A stretch of DNA of 64,000 bases from Allodiplogaster sudhausi (taxonomy: Eukaryota; Nematoda; Chromadorea; Rhabditida; Diplogasteridae). Below are positions 44,010 to 56,045 of the stretch, one piece after another. The notes beneath the pieces are model-generated. The model ran no database searches. It was not told the DNA's origin and saw nothing but the letters and a program-made list of their open reading frames with translations. The position numbers and the translations under genes are program-made. Position 1 is the first letter of the stretch; each line of letters opens with the position of its first letter. The stretch spans positions 124,001 to 188,000 of the forward strand of contig CALZFC010000310.1 in assembly GCA_945643635.1 (NCBI GenBank), in the 5' to 3' direction.

Positions 44010-44082
44010 CGCTCCTGGGTGGGTTCGAACCACCGACCTTTCGGTTAACAGCCGAACGCGCTGCCGATTGCGCCACACGAGC
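44010..44082 (-). tRNA. tRNA-Asn(GTT): tRNA-Asn (GTT), class G5
   Basis: G5. Confidence 0.72.
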
Positions 44083-44411
44083 ACGGAATCGATCTGCAGC
44101 TATGTCAAAAATATACTATTTCTGTAGATATGATTATAAAACTTGATCCTTGAATCGGCATGGCCGAAACGTCTTCGCTCCTGCCGCCACAAGGGCTCGA
44201 CGTCGGTTTTTTTGCTATGTCAAAAATATATTATTTCAGCAGATTTGAAAATAAAACTTGTTCCATGACTCTACATGGACATGACCAAAACGTCTTCGCT
44301 CCGGCCGCCTCAAGGGCTCGACATCGGTTTTTTGCTATGTCAAAAAATATATTATTTCGGCAGATTTGAAAATAAAACTTGATCCTTGACTCGACAAATA
44401 TAAAATGAATT

Positions 44412-44484
44412 CGCTCCTGGGTGGGTTCGAACCACCGACCTTTCGGTTAACAGCCGAACGCGCTGCCGATTGCGCCACACGAGC
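44412..44484 (-). tRNA. tRNA-Asn(GTT): tRNA-Asn (GTT), class G5
   Basis: G5. Confidence 0.72.
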
Positions 44485-44690
44485 ACGGAATCGATCTGCA
44501 GCTATATCAAAAATATACTATTTCTGTAGATATGATCATAAAATTTGATCCTTGAATCGGCATGGCCAAAACGTCTTCGCTCCTGCCGCCACAAGGGCTC
44601 GACATCGGTTTCTTGCTATGTCAAAAAATATTATTTCGGCAGATTTGAAAATAAAACTTGATCCTTGACTCGACAAATATAAAATGAATT

Positions 44691-44763
44691 CGCTCCTGGG
44701 TGGGTTCGAACCACCGACCTTTCGGTTAACAGCCGAACGCGCTGCCGATTGCGCCACAAGAGC
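44691..44763 (-). tRNA. tRNA-Asn(GTT): tRNA-Asn (GTT), class T5
   Basis: T5 consensus. Confidence 0.87.
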
Positions 44764-45210
44764 ACGGAATCGATCTCCAGCTATATCAAAAATATACTAT
44801 TTCTGTAGATATGATTATAAAATTGGATCCTTGAATCGGCATGGCCAAAACGTCTTCGCTCCTGCCGCCACAAGGGCTCGACATCGGTTTTTTGCTATGT
44901 CAAAAAATATTATTTCGGCAGATTTGAAAATAAAACTTGATCCATGACTCTACATGGACATGACCAAAACGTCTTCGCTCCTGCCGCCTCAAGGGCTCGA
45001 CATCGGTTTCTTTGCTATGTCAAAAATATATTATTTCGGCAGATTTGAAAATAAAACTTGTTCCATGACTCTACATGGACATGACCAAAACGTCTTCGCT
45101 CCTGCCGCCTCAAGGGCTCGACATCGGTTTTTTGCTATGTCAAAAAATATATTATTTGGCAGATTTGAAAATAAAACTTGATCCTTGACTCGACAAATAT
45201 AAAATGAATT

Positions 45211-45283
45211 CGCTCCTGGGTGGGTTCGAACCACCGACCTTTCGGTTAACAGCCGAACGCGCTGCCGATTGCGCCACACGAGC
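45211..45283 (-). tRNA. tRNA-Asn(GTT): tRNA-Asn (GTT), class G5
   Basis: G5. Confidence 0.72.
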
Positions 45284-45612
45284 ACGGAATCGATCTGCAG
45301 CTATGTCAAAAATATACTATTTCTGTAGATATGATTATAAAACTTGATCCTTGAATCGGCATGGCCGAAACGTCTTCGCTCCTGCCGCCACAAGGGCTCG
45401 ACGTCGGTTTTTTTGCTATGTCAAAAATATATTATTTCAGCAGATTTGAAAATAAAACTTGTTCCATGACTCTACATGGACATGACCAAAACGTCTTCGC
45501 TCCGGCCGCCTCAAGGGCTCGACATCGGTTTTTTGCTATGTCAAAAAATATATTATTTCGGCAGATTTGAAAATAAAACTTGATCCTTGACTCGACAAAT
45601 ATAAAATGAATT

Positions 45613-45685
45613 CGCTCCTGGGTGGGTTCGAACCACCGACCTTTCGGTTAACAGCCGAACGCGCTGCCGATTGCGCCACACGAGC
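45613..45685 (-). tRNA. tRNA-Asn(GTT): tRNA-Asn (GTT), class G5
   Basis: G5. Confidence 0.72.
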
Positions 45686-46013
45686 ACGGAATCGATCTGC
45701 AGCTATATCAAAAATATACTATTTCTGTAGATATGATTATAAAATTTGATCCTTGAATCGGCATGGCCAAAACGTCTTCGCTCCTGCCGCCACAAGGGCT
45801 CGACATCGGTTTCTTTGCTATGTCAAAAATATATTATTTCGGCAGATTTGAAAATAAAACTTGTTCCATGACTCTACATCGACATGACCAAAACGTCTTC
45901 GCTCCTGCCGCCTCAAGGGCTCGACATCGGTTCTTTGCTATGTCAAAAATATATTATTTCGACAGATTTGAAAATAAAACTTGATCCTTGACTCGACAAA
46001 TATAAAATGAATT

Positions 46014-46086
46014 CGCTCCTGGGTGGGTTCGAACCACCGACCTTTCGGTTAACAGCCGAACGCGCTGCCGATTGCGCCACACGAGC
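46014..46086 (-). tRNA. tRNA-Asn(GTT): tRNA-Asn (GTT), class G5
   Basis: G5. Confidence 0.72.
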
Positions 46087-46292
46087 ACGGAATCGATCTG
46101 CAGCTATATCAAAAATATACTATTTCTGTAGATATGATCATAAAATTTGATCCTTGAATCGGCATGGCCAAAACGTCTTCGCTCCTGCCGCCACAAGGGC
46201 TCGACATCGGTTTCTTGCTATGTCAAAAAATATTATTTCGGCAGATTTGAAAATAAAACTTGATCCTTGACTCGACAAATATAAAATGAATT

Positions 46293-46365
46293 CGCTCCTG
46301 GGTGGGTTCGAACCACCGACCTTTCGGTTAACAGCCGAACGCGCTGCCGATTGCGCCACACGAGC
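46293..46365 (-). tRNA. tRNA-Asn(GTT): tRNA-Asn (GTT), class G5
   Basis: G5. Confidence 0.72.
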
Positions 46366-46693
46366 ACGGAATCGATCTGCAGCTATATCAAAAATATACT
46401 ATTTCTGTAGATATGATTATAAAATTTGATCCTTGAATCGGCATGGCCAAAACGTCTTCGCTCCTGCCGCCACAAGGGCTCGACATCGGTTTCTTTGCTA
46501 TGTCAAAAATATATTATTTCAGCAGATTTGAAAATAAAACTTGTTCCATGACTCTACATGGACATGACCAAAACGTCTTCGCTCCGGCCGCCTCAAGGGC
46601 TCGACATCGGTTTTTTGCTATGTCAAAAATATATTATTTCGGCAGATTTGAAAATAAAACTTGATCCTTGACTCGACAAATATAAAATGAATT

Positions 46694-46766
46694 CGCTCCT
46701 GGGTGGGTTCGAACCACCGACCTTTCGGTTAACAGCCGAACGCGCTGCCGATTGCGCCACACGAGC
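46694..46766 (-). tRNA. tRNA-Asn(GTT): tRNA-Asn (GTT), class G5
   Basis: G5; start of the 800-bp series. Confidence 0.72.
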
Positions 46767-46972
46767 ACGGAATCGATCTGCAGCTATATCAAAAATATAC
46801 TATTTCTGTAGATATGATCATAAAATTTGATCCTTGAATCGGCATGGCCAAAACGTCTTCGCTCCTGCCGCCACAAGGGCTCGACATCGGTTTCTTGCTA
46901 TGTCAAAAAATATTATTTCGGCAGATTTGAAAATAAAACTTGATCCTTGACTCGACAAATATAAAATGAATT

Positions 46973-47045
46973 CGCTCCTGGGTGGGTTCGAACCACCGAC
47001 CTTTCGGTTAACAGCCGAACGCGCTGCCGATTGCGCCACAAGAGC
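46973..47045 (-). tRNA. tRNA-Asn(GTT): tRNA-Asn (GTT), class T5
   Basis: T5 consensus. Confidence 0.87.
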
Positions 47046-47493
47046 ACGGAATCGATCTCCAGCTATATCAAAAATATACTATTTCTGTAGATATGATTAT
47101 AAAATTGGATCCTTGAATCGGCATGGCCAAAACGTCTTCGCTCCTGCCGCCACAAGGGCTCGACATCGGTTTTTTGCTATGTCAAAAAATATTATTTCGG
47201 CAGATTTGAAAATAAAACTTGATCCATGACTCTACATGGACATGACCAAAACGTCTTCGCTCCTGCCGCCTCAAGGGCTCGACATCGGTTTCTTTGCTAT
47301 GTCAAAAATATATTATTTCGGCAGATTTGAAAATAAAACTTGTTCCATGACTCTACATGGACATGACCAAAACGTCTTCGCTCCTGCCGCCTCAAGGGCT
47401 CGACATCGGTTTTTTGCTATGTCAAAAAATATATTATTTTGGCAGATTTGAAAATAAAACTTGATCCTTGACACGACAAATGTAAAATGAATT

Positions 47494-47566
47494 CGCTCCT
47501 GGGTGGGTTCGAACCACCGACCTTTCGGTTAACAGCCGAACGCGCTGCCGATTGCGCCACACGAGC
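47494..47566 (-). tRNA. tRNA-Asn(GTT): tRNA-Asn (GTT), class G5
   Basis: G5; trailer reads CATTTTACATTT. Confidence 0.72.
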
Positions 47567-47772
47567 ACGGAATCGATCTGCAGCTATATCAAAAATATAC
47601 TATTTCTGTAGATATGATCATAAAATTTGATCCTTGAATCGGCATGGCCAAAACGTCTTCGCTCCTGCCGCCACAAGGGCTCGACATCGGTTTCTTGCTA
47701 TGTCAAAAAATATTATTTCGGCAGATTTGAAAATAAAACTTGATCCTTGACTCGACAAATATAAAATGAATT

Positions 47773-47845
47773 CGCTCCTGGGTGGGTTCGAACCACCGAC
47801 CTTTCGGTTAGCAGCCGAACGCGCTGCCGATTGCGCCACAAGAGC
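47773..47845 (-). tRNA. tRNA-Asn body with anticodon GCT (Ser)
   Basis: T5 body, but position 35 is C (plus strand GGTTAGCAGCC at 47806-47816), so the anticodon reads GCT, decoding AGC/AGT serine codons. The rest, including G73, stays Asn-like. The TTAA site is lost. Confidence 0.8.
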
Positions 47846-48292
47846 ACGGAATCGATCTCCAGCTATATCAAAAATATACTATTTCTGTAGATATGATTAT
47901 AAAATTGGATCCTTGAATCGGCATGGCCAAAACGTCTTCGCTCCTGCCGCCACAAGGGCTCGACATCGGTTTTTTGCTATGTCAAAAAATATTATTTCGG
48001 CAGATTTGAAAATAAAACTTGATCCATGACTCTACATGGACATGACCAAAACGTCTTCGCTCCTGCCGCCTCAAGGGCTCGACATCGGTTTCTTTGCTAT
48101 GTCAAAAATATATTATTTCGGCAGATTTGAAAATAAAACTTGTTCCTTGACTCTACATGGACATGACCAAAACGTCTTCGCTCCTGCCGCCTCAAGGGCT
48201 CGACATCGGTTTTTTGCTATGTCAAAAATATATTATTTCGGCAGATTTGAAAATAAAACTTGATCCTTGACACGACAAATATAAAATGAATT

Positions 48293-48365
48293 CGCTCCTG
48301 GGTGGGTTCGAACCACCGACCTTTCGGTTAACAGCCGAACGCGCTGCCGATTGCGCCACACGAGC
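48293..48365 (-). tRNA. tRNA-Asn(GTT): tRNA-Asn (GTT), class G5
   Basis: G5. Confidence 0.72.
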
Positions 48366-48571
48366 ACGGAATCGATCTGCAGCTATATCAAAAATATACT
48401 ATTTCTGTAGATATGATCATAAAATTTGATCCTTGAATCGGCATGGCCAAAACGTCTTCGCTCCTGCCGCCACAAGGGCTCGACATCGGTTTCTTGCTAT
48501 GTCAAAAAATATTATTTCGGCAGATTTGAAAATAAAACTTGATCCTTGACTCGACAAATATAAAATGAATT

Positions 48572-48644
48572 CGCTCCTGGGTGGGTTCGAACCACCGACC
48601 TTTCGGTTAACAGCCGAACGCGCTGCCGATTGCGCCACAAGAGC
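48572..48644 (-). tRNA. tRNA-Asn(GTT): tRNA-Asn (GTT), class T5
   Basis: T5 consensus. Confidence 0.87.
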
Positions 48645-49092
48645 ACGGAATCGATCTCCAGCTATATCAAAAATATACTATTTCTGTAGATATGATTATA
48701 AAATTGGATCCTTGAATCGGCATGGCCAAAACGTCTTCGCTCCTGCCGCCACAAGGGCTCGACATCGGTTTTTTGCTATGTCAAAAAATATTATTTCGGC
48801 AGATTTGAAAATAAAACTTGATCCATGACTCTACATGGACATGACCAAAACGTCTTCGCTCCTGCCGCCTCAAGGGCTCGACATCGGTTTCTTTGCTATG
48901 TCAAAAATATATTATTTCGGCAGATTTGAAAATAAAACTTGTTCCTTGACTCTACATGGACATGACCAAAACGTCTTCGCTCCTGCCGCCTCAAGGGCTC
49001 GACATCGGTTTTTTGCTATGTCAAAAAATATATTATTTTGGCAGATTTGAAAATAAAACTTGATCCTTGACACGACAAATGTAAAATGAATT

Positions 49093-49165
49093 CGCTCCTG
49101 GGTGGGTTCGAACCACCGACCTTTCGGTTAACAGCTGAACGCGCTGCCGATTGCGCCACACGAGC
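49093..49165 (-). tRNA. tRNA-Asn(GTT): tRNA-Asn (GTT), class G5, anticodon-stem variant
   Basis: G5; position 30 is A, breaking the G30-C40 pair. Confidence 0.6.
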
Positions 49166-49371
49166 ACGGAATCGATCTGCAGCTATATCAAAAATATACT
49201 ATTTCTGTAGATATGATCATAAAATTTGATCCTTGAATCGGCATGGCCAAAACGTCTTCGCTCCTGCCGCCACAAGGGCTCGACATCGGTTTCTTGCTAT
49301 GTCAAAAAATATTATTTCGGCAGATTTGAAAATAAAACTTGATCCTTGACTCGACAAATATAAAATGAATT

Positions 49372-49444
49372 CGCTCCTGGGTGGGTTCGAACCACCGACC
49401 TTTCGGTTAACAGCCGAACGCGCTGCCGATTGCGCCACAAGAGC
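49372..49444 (-). tRNA. tRNA-Asn(GTT): tRNA-Asn (GTT), class T5
   Basis: T5 consensus. Confidence 0.87.
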
Positions 49445-49772
49445 ACGGAATCGATCTGCAGCTATATCAAAAATATACTATTTCTGTAGATATGATTATT
49501 AAATTTGATCCTTGAATCGGCATGGCCAAAACGTCTTCGCTCCTGCCGCCACAAGGGCTCGACATCGGTTTCTTTGTTATCTCAAAAATATATTATTTCG
49601 GCAGATTTGAAAATAAAACTTGTTCCATGACTCTACATGGACATGACCAAAACGTCTTCGCTCCTGCCGCCTCAAGGGCTCGACATCGGTTCTTTGCTAT
49701 GTCAAAAATATATTATTTCGGCAGATTTGAAAATAAAACTTGATCCTTGACTCGACAAATATAAAATGAATT

Positions 49773-49845
49773 CGCTCCTGGGTGGGTTCGAACCACCGAC
49801 CTTTCGGTTAACAGCCGAACGCGCTGCCGATTGCGCCACAAGAGC
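49773..49845 (-). tRNA. tRNA-Asn(GTT): tRNA-Asn (GTT), class T5
   Basis: T5; upstream leader has ATGGATTCC. Confidence 0.87.
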
Positions 49846-50174
49846 ACGGAATCCATCTGCAGCTATATCAAAAATATACTATTTCTGTAGATATGATTAT
49901 AAAATTTGATCCTTGAATCGGCATGGCCAAAACGTCTTCGCTCCTGCCGCCACAAGGGCTCGACATCGGTTTCTTTGCTATGTCAAAAATATATTATTTC
50001 GGCAGATTTGAAAATAAAACTTGTTCCATGACTCTACATGGACATGACCAAAACGTCTTCGCTCCTGCCGCCTCAAGGGCTCGACATCGGTTTTTTGCTA
50101 TGTCAAAAAATATATTATTTCGGCAGATTTGAAAATAAAACTTGATCCTTGACTCGACAAATATAAAATGAATT

Positions 50175-50247
50175 CGCTCCTGGGTGGGTTCGAACCATCG
50201 ACCTTTCGGTTACCAGCCGAACGCGCTGCCGATTGCGCCACACGAGC
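50175..50247 (-). tRNA. tRNA-Asn body with anticodon GGT (Thr), class G5
   Basis: Position 35 is G (plus strand GGTTACCAGCC at 50208-50218), so the anticodon reads GGT, decoding ACC/ACT threonine codons. A T-stem base (position 50) is also changed and the TTAA site is lost. With the G5 mismatch it is probably non-functional. Confidence 0.7.
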
Positions 50248-50453
50248 ACGGAATCGATCTGCAGCTATATCAAAAATATACTATTTCTGTAGATATGATC
50301 ATAAAATTTGATCCTTGAATCGGCATGGCCAAAACGTCTTCGCTCCTGCCGCCACAAGGGCTCGACATCGGTTTCTTGCTATGTCAAAAAATATTATTTC
50401 GGCAGATTTGAAAATAAAACTTGATCCTTGACTCGACAAATATAAAATGAATT

Positions 50454-50526
50454 CGCTCCTGGGTGGGTTCGAACCACCGACCTTTCGGTTAACAGCCGAA
50501 CGCGCTGCCGATTGCGCCACAAGAGC
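50454..50526 (-). tRNA. tRNA-Asn(GTT): tRNA-Asn (GTT), class T5
   Basis: T5 consensus. Confidence 0.87.
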
Positions 50527-50854
50527 ACGGAATCGATCTGCAGCTATATCAAAAATATACTATTTCTGTAGATATGATTATAAAATTTGATCCTTGAATC
50601 GGCATGGCCAAAACGTCTTCGCTCCTGCCGCCACAAGGGCTCGACATCGGTTTCTTTGTTATGTCAAAAATATATTATTTCGGCAGATTTGAAAATAAAA
50701 CTTGTTCCATGACTCTACATGGACATGACCAAAACGTCTTCGCTCCTGCCGCCTCAAGGGCTCGACATCGGTTCTTTGCTATGTCAAAAATATATTATTT
50801 CGGCAGATTTGAAAATAAAACTTGATCCTTGACTCGACAAATATAAAATGAATT

Positions 50855-50927
50855 CGCTCCTGGGTGGGTTCGAACCACCGACCTTTCGGTTAACAGCCGA
50901 ACGCGCTGCCGATTGCGCCACAAGAGC
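50855..50927 (-). tRNA. tRNA-Asn(GTT): tRNA-Asn (GTT), class T5
   Basis: T5 consensus. Confidence 0.87.
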
Positions 50928-51255
50928 ACGGATCGATCTGCAGCTATATCAAAAATATACTATTTCTGTAGATATGATTATAAAATTTGATCCTTGAATC
51001 GGCATGGCCAAAACGTCTTCGCTCCTGCCGCCACAAGGGCTCGACATCGGTTTCTTTGCTATGTCAAAAATATATTATTTCAGCAGATTTGAAAATAAAA
51101 CTTGTTCCATGACTCTACATGGACATGACCAAAACGTCTTCGCTCCGGCCGCCTCAAGGGCTCGACATCGGTTCTTTGCTATGTCAAAAAATATATTATT
51201 TCGGCAGATTTGAAAATAAAACTTGATCCTTGACTCGACAAATATAAAATGAATT

Positions 51256-51328
51256 CGCTCCTGGGTGGGTTCGAACCACCGACCTTTCGGTTAACAGCCG
51301 AACGCGCTGCCGATTGCGCCACAAGAGC
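51256..51328 (-). tRNA. tRNA-Asn(GTT): tRNA-Asn (GTT), class T5
   Basis: T5 consensus. Confidence 0.87.
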
Positions 51329-51535
51329 ACGGAATCGATCTCCAGCTATATCAAAAATATACTATTTCTGTAGATATGATTATAAAATTGGATCCTTGAA
51401 TCGGCATGGCCAAAACGTCTTCGCTCCTGCCGCCACAAGGGCTCGACATCGGTTTTTTGCTATGTCAAAAATATATTATTTCGGCAGATTTGAAAATAAA
51501 ACTTGATCTTTGACTCGACAAATATAAAATGAATT

Positions 51536-51608
51536 CGCTCCTGGGTGGGTTCGAACCACCGACCTCTCGGTTAACAGCCGAACGCGCTGCCGATTGCGCC
51601 ACAAGAGC
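51536..51608 (-). tRNA. tRNA-Asn(GTT): tRNA-Asn (GTT), class T5, G43
   Basis: T5 with G43. Confidence 0.83.
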
Positions 51609-52053
51609 ACGGAATCGATCTCCAGCTATATCAAAAATATACTATTTCTGTAGATATGATTATAAAATTGGATCCTTGAATCGGCATGGGGAAAACGTCT
51701 TCGCTCCTGCCGCCACAAGGGCTCGACATCGGTTTTTTGCTATGTCAAAAAATATTATTTCGGCAGATTTGAAAATAAAACTTGATCCATGACTCTACAT
51801 GGACATGACCAAAACGTCTTCGCTCCTGCCGCCTCAAGGGCTCGACATCGGTTTCTTTGCTATGTAAAAATATATTATTTCGGCAGATTTGAAAATAAAA
51901 CTTGTTCCATGACTCTACATGGACATGACCAAAACGTCTTCGCTCCTGCCGCCTCAAGGGCTCGACATCGGTTTTTTGCTATGTCAAAAAATATTATTTT
52001 GGCAGATTTGAAAATAAAACTTGATCCTTGACTCGACAAATATAAAATGAATT

Positions 52054-52126
52054 CGCTCCTGGGTGGGTTCGAACCACCGACCTTTCGGTTAACAGCCGAA
52101 CGCGCTGCCGATTGCGCCACACGAGC
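52054..52126 (-). tRNA. tRNA-Asn(GTT): tRNA-Asn (GTT), class G5
   Basis: G5. Confidence 0.72.
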
Positions 52127-52332
52127 ACGGAATCGATCTGCAGCTATATCAAAAATATACTATTTCTGTAGATATGATCATAAAATTTGATCCTTGAATC
52201 GGCATGGCCAAAACGTCTTCGCTCCTGCCGCCACAAGGGCTCGACATCGGTTTCTTGCTATGTCAAAAAATATTATTTCGGCAGATTTGAAAATAAAACT
52301 TGATCCTTGACTCGACAAATATAAAATGAATT

Positions 52333-52405
52333 CGCTCCTGGGTGGGTTCGAACCACCGACCTTTCGGTTAACAGCCGAACGCGCTGCCGATTGCGCCACA
52401 AGAGC
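52333..52405 (-). tRNA. tRNA-Asn(GTT): tRNA-Asn (GTT), class T5
   Basis: T5 consensus. Confidence 0.87.
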
Positions 52406-52733
52406 ACGGAATCGATCTGCAGCTATATCAAAAATATACTATTTCTGTAGATATGATTATAAAATTTGATCCTTGAATCGGCATGGCCAAAACGTCTTCG
52501 CTCCTGCCGCCACAAGGGCTCGACATCGGTTTCTTTGCTATGTCAAAAATATATTATTTCGGCAGATTTGAAAATAAAACTTGTTCCATGACTCTACATG
52601 GACATGACCAAAACGTCTTCGCTCCTGCCGCCTCAAGGGCTCGACATCGGTTCTTTGCTATGTCAAAAATATATTATTTCGGCAGATTTGAAAATAAAAC
52701 TTGATCCTTGACTCGACAAATATAAAATGAATT

Positions 52734-52806
52734 CGCTCCTGGGTGGGTTCGAACCACCGACCTTTCGGTTAACAGCCGAACGCGCTGCCGATTGCGCCAC
52801 AAGAGC
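52734..52806 (-). tRNA. tRNA-Asn(GTT): tRNA-Asn (GTT), class T5
   Basis: T5 consensus. Confidence 0.87.
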
Positions 52807-53135
52807 ACGGAATCGATCTGCAGCTATATCAAAAATATACTATTTCTGTAGATATGATTATAAAATTTGATCCTTGAATCGGCATGGCCAAAACGTCTTC
52901 GCTCCTGCCGCCACAAGGGCTCGACATCGGTTTCTTTGCTATGTCAAAAATATATTATTTCAGCAGATTTGAAAATAAAACTTGTTCCATGACTCTACAT
53001 GGACATGACCAAAACGTCTTCGCTCCGGCCGCCTCAAGGGCTCGACATCGGTTCTTTGCTATGTCAAAAAATATATTATTTCGGCAGATTTGAAAATAAA
53101 ACTTGATCCTTGACTCGACAAATATAAAATGAATT

Positions 53136-53208
53136 CGCTCCTGGGTGGGTTCGAACCACCGACCTTTCGGTTAACAGCCGAACGCGCTGCCGATTGCGCC
53201 ACACGAGC
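53136..53208 (-). tRNA. tRNA-Asn(GTT): tRNA-Asn (GTT), class G5
   Basis: G5. Confidence 0.72.
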
Positions 53209-53413
53209 ACGGAATCGATCTGCAGCTATATCAAAAATATACTATTTCTGTAGATATGATCATAAAATTTGATCCTTGAATCGGCATGGCCAAAACGTCT
53301 TCGCTCCTGCCGCCACAAGGGCTCGACATCGGTTTCTTGCTATGTCAAAAATATTATTTCGGCAGATTTGAAAATAAAACTTGATCCTTGACTCGACAAA
53401 TATAAAATGAATT

Positions 53414-53486
53414 CGCTCCTGGGTGGGTTCGAACCACCGACCTTTCGGTTAACAGCCGAACGCGCTGCCGATTGCGCCACAAGAGC
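53414..53486 (-). tRNA. tRNA-Asn(GTT): tRNA-Asn (GTT), class T5
   Basis: T5 consensus. Confidence 0.87.
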
Positions 53487-53693
53487 ACGGAATCGATCTC
53501 CAGCTATATCAAAAATATACTATTTCTGTAGATATGATTATAAAATTGGATCCTTGAATCGGCATGGCCAAAACGTCTTCGCTCCTGCCGCCACAAGGGC
53601 TCGACATCGGTTTTTTGCTATGTCAAAAATATATTATTTCGGCAGATTTGAAAATAAAACTTGATCTTTGACTCGACAAATATAAAATGAATT

Positions 53694-53766
53694 CGCTCCT
53701 GGGTGGGTTCGAACCACCGACCTCTCGGTTAACAGCCGAACGCGCTGCCGATTGCGCCACAAGAGC
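53694..53766 (-). tRNA. tRNA-Asn(GTT): tRNA-Asn (GTT), class T5, G43
   Basis: T5 with G43. Confidence 0.83.
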
Positions 53767-54214
53767 ACGGAATCGATCTCCAGCTATATCAAAAATATAC
53801 TATTTCTGTAGATATGATTATAAAATTGGATCCTTGAATCGGCATGGGGAAAACGTCTTCGCTCCTGCCGCCACAAGGGCTCGACATCGGTTTTTTGCTA
53901 TGTCAAAAAATATTATTTCGGCAGATTTGAAAATAAAACTTGATCCATGACTCTACATGGACATGACCAAAACGTCTTCGCTCCTGCCGCCTCAAGGGCT
54001 CGACATCGGTTTCTTTGCTATGTAAAAAATATATTATTTCGGCAGATTTGAAAATAAAACTTGTTCCATGACTCTACATGGACATGACCAAAACGTCTTC
54101 GCTCCTGCCGCCTCAAGGGCTCGACATCGGTTTTTTGCTATGTCAAAAAATATATTATTTTGGCAGATTTGAAAATAAAACTTGATCCTTGACTCGACAA
54201 ATATAAAATGAATT

Positions 54215-54287
54215 CGCTCCTGGGTGGGTTCGAACCACCGACCTTTCGGTTAACAGCCGAACGCGCTGCCGATTGCGCCACACGAGC
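54215..54287 (-). tRNA. tRNA-Asn(GTT): tRNA-Asn (GTT), class G5
   Basis: G5. Confidence 0.72.
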
Positions 54288-54493
54288 ACGGAATCGATCT
54301 GCAGCTATATCAAAAATATACTATTTCTGTAGATATGATCATAAAATTTGATCCTTGAATCGGCATGGCCAAAACGTCTTCGCTCCTGCCGCCACAAGGG
54401 CTCGACATCGGTTTCTTGCTATGTCAAAAAATATTATTTCGGCAGATTTGAAAATAAAACTTGATCCTTGACTCGACAAATATAAAATGAATT

Positions 54494-54566
54494 CGCTCCT
54501 GGGTGGGTTCGAACCACCGACCTTTCGGTTAACAGCCGAACGCGCTGCCGATTGCGCCACAAGAGC
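54494..54566 (-). tRNA. tRNA-Asn(GTT): tRNA-Asn (GTT), class T5
   Basis: T5 consensus. Confidence 0.87.
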
Positions 54567-54771
54567 ACGGAATCGATCTGCAGCTATATCAAAAATATAC
54601 TATTTCTGTAGATATGATTATAAAATTTGATCCTTGAATCGGCATGGCCAAAACGTCTTCGCTCCTGCCGCCACAAGGGCTCGACATCGGTTTCTTGCTA
54701 TGTCAAAAATATTATTTCGGCAGATTTGAAAATAAAACTTGATCCTTGACTCGACAAATATAAAATGAATT

Positions 54772-54844
54772 CGCTCCTGGGTGGGTTCGAACCACCGACC
54801 TTTCGGTTAACAGCCGAACGCGCTGCCGATTGCGCCACAAGAGC
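54772..54844 (-). tRNA. tRNA-Asn(GTT): tRNA-Asn (GTT), class T5
   Basis: T5 consensus. Confidence 0.87.
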
Positions 54845-55292
54845 ACGGAATCGATCTCCAGCTATATCAAAAATATACTATTTCTGTAGATATGATTATA
54901 AAATTGGATCCTTGAATCGGCATGGGGAAAACGTCTTCGCTCCTGCCGCCACAAGGGCTCGACATCCCTTTTTTTGCTATGTCAAAAAATATTATTTCGG
55001 CAGATTTGAAAATAAAACTTGATCCATGACTCTACATGGACATGACCAAAACGTCTTCGCTCCTGCCGCCTCAAGGGCTCGACATCGGTTTCTTTGCTAT
55101 GTCAAAAATATATTATTTCGGCAGATTTGAAAATAAAACTTGTTCCATGACTCTACATGGACATGACCAAAACGTCTTCGCTCCTGCCGCCTCAAGGGCT
55201 CGACATCGGTTTTTTGCTATGTCAAAAATATATTATTTTGGCAGATTTGAAAATAAAACTTGATCCTTGACTCGACAAATATAAAATGAATT

Positions 55293-55365
55293 CGCTCCTG
55301 GGTGGGTTCGAACCACCGACCTTTCGGTTAACAGCCGAACGCGCTGCCGATTGCGCCACACGAGC
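55293..55365 (-). tRNA. tRNA-Asn(GTT): tRNA-Asn (GTT), class G5
   Basis: G5. Confidence 0.72.
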
Positions 55366-55571
55366 ACGGAATCGATCTGCAGCTATATCAAAAATATACT
55401 ATTTCTGTAGATATGATCATAAAATTTGATCCTTGAATCGGCATGGCCAAAACGTCTTCGCTCCTGCCGCCACAAGGGCTCGACATCGGTTTCTTGCTAT
55501 GTCAAAAAATATTATTTCGGCAGATTTGAAAATAAAACTTGATCCTTGACTCGACAAATATAAAATGAATT

Positions 55572-55644
55572 CGCTCCTGGGTGGGTTCGAACCACCGACC
55601 TTTCGGTTAACAGCCGAACGCGCTGCCGATTGCGCCACAAGAGC
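55572..55644 (-). tRNA. tRNA-Asn(GTT): tRNA-Asn (GTT), class T5
   Basis: T5 consensus. Confidence 0.87.
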
Positions 55645-55972
55645 ACGGAATCGATCTGCAGCTATATCAAAAATATACTATTTCTGTAGATATGATTATA
55701 AAATTTGATCCTTGAATCGGCATGGCCAAAACGTCTTCGCTCCTGCCGCCACAAGGGCTCGACATCGGTTTCTTTGCTATGTCAAAAATATATTATTTCG
55801 GCAGATTTGAAAATAAAACTTGTTCCATGACTCTACATGGACATGACCAAAACGTCTTCGCTCCTGCCGCCTCAAGGGCTCGACATCGGTTCTTTGCTAT
55901 GTCAAAAATATATTATTTCGGCAGATTTGAAAATAAAACTTGATCCTTGACTCGACAAATATAAAATGAATT

Positions 55973-56045
55973 CGCTCCTGGGTGGGTTCGAACCACCGAC
56001 CTTTCGGTTAACAGCCGAACGCGCTGCCGATTGCGCCACAAGAGC
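55973..56045 (-). tRNA. tRNA-Asn(GTT): tRNA-Asn (GTT), class T5
   Basis: T5 consensus. Confidence 0.87.

Larger units (their letters stand above)
46694..49444. repeat. Higher-order repeat, about 800-bp period
   Basis: A G5 copy and a T5 copy alternate with spacings 279 and about 521. T5 copies fall at 46973, 47773, 48572 and 49372; G5 copies at 46694, 47494, 48293 and 49093. Confidence 0.88.
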
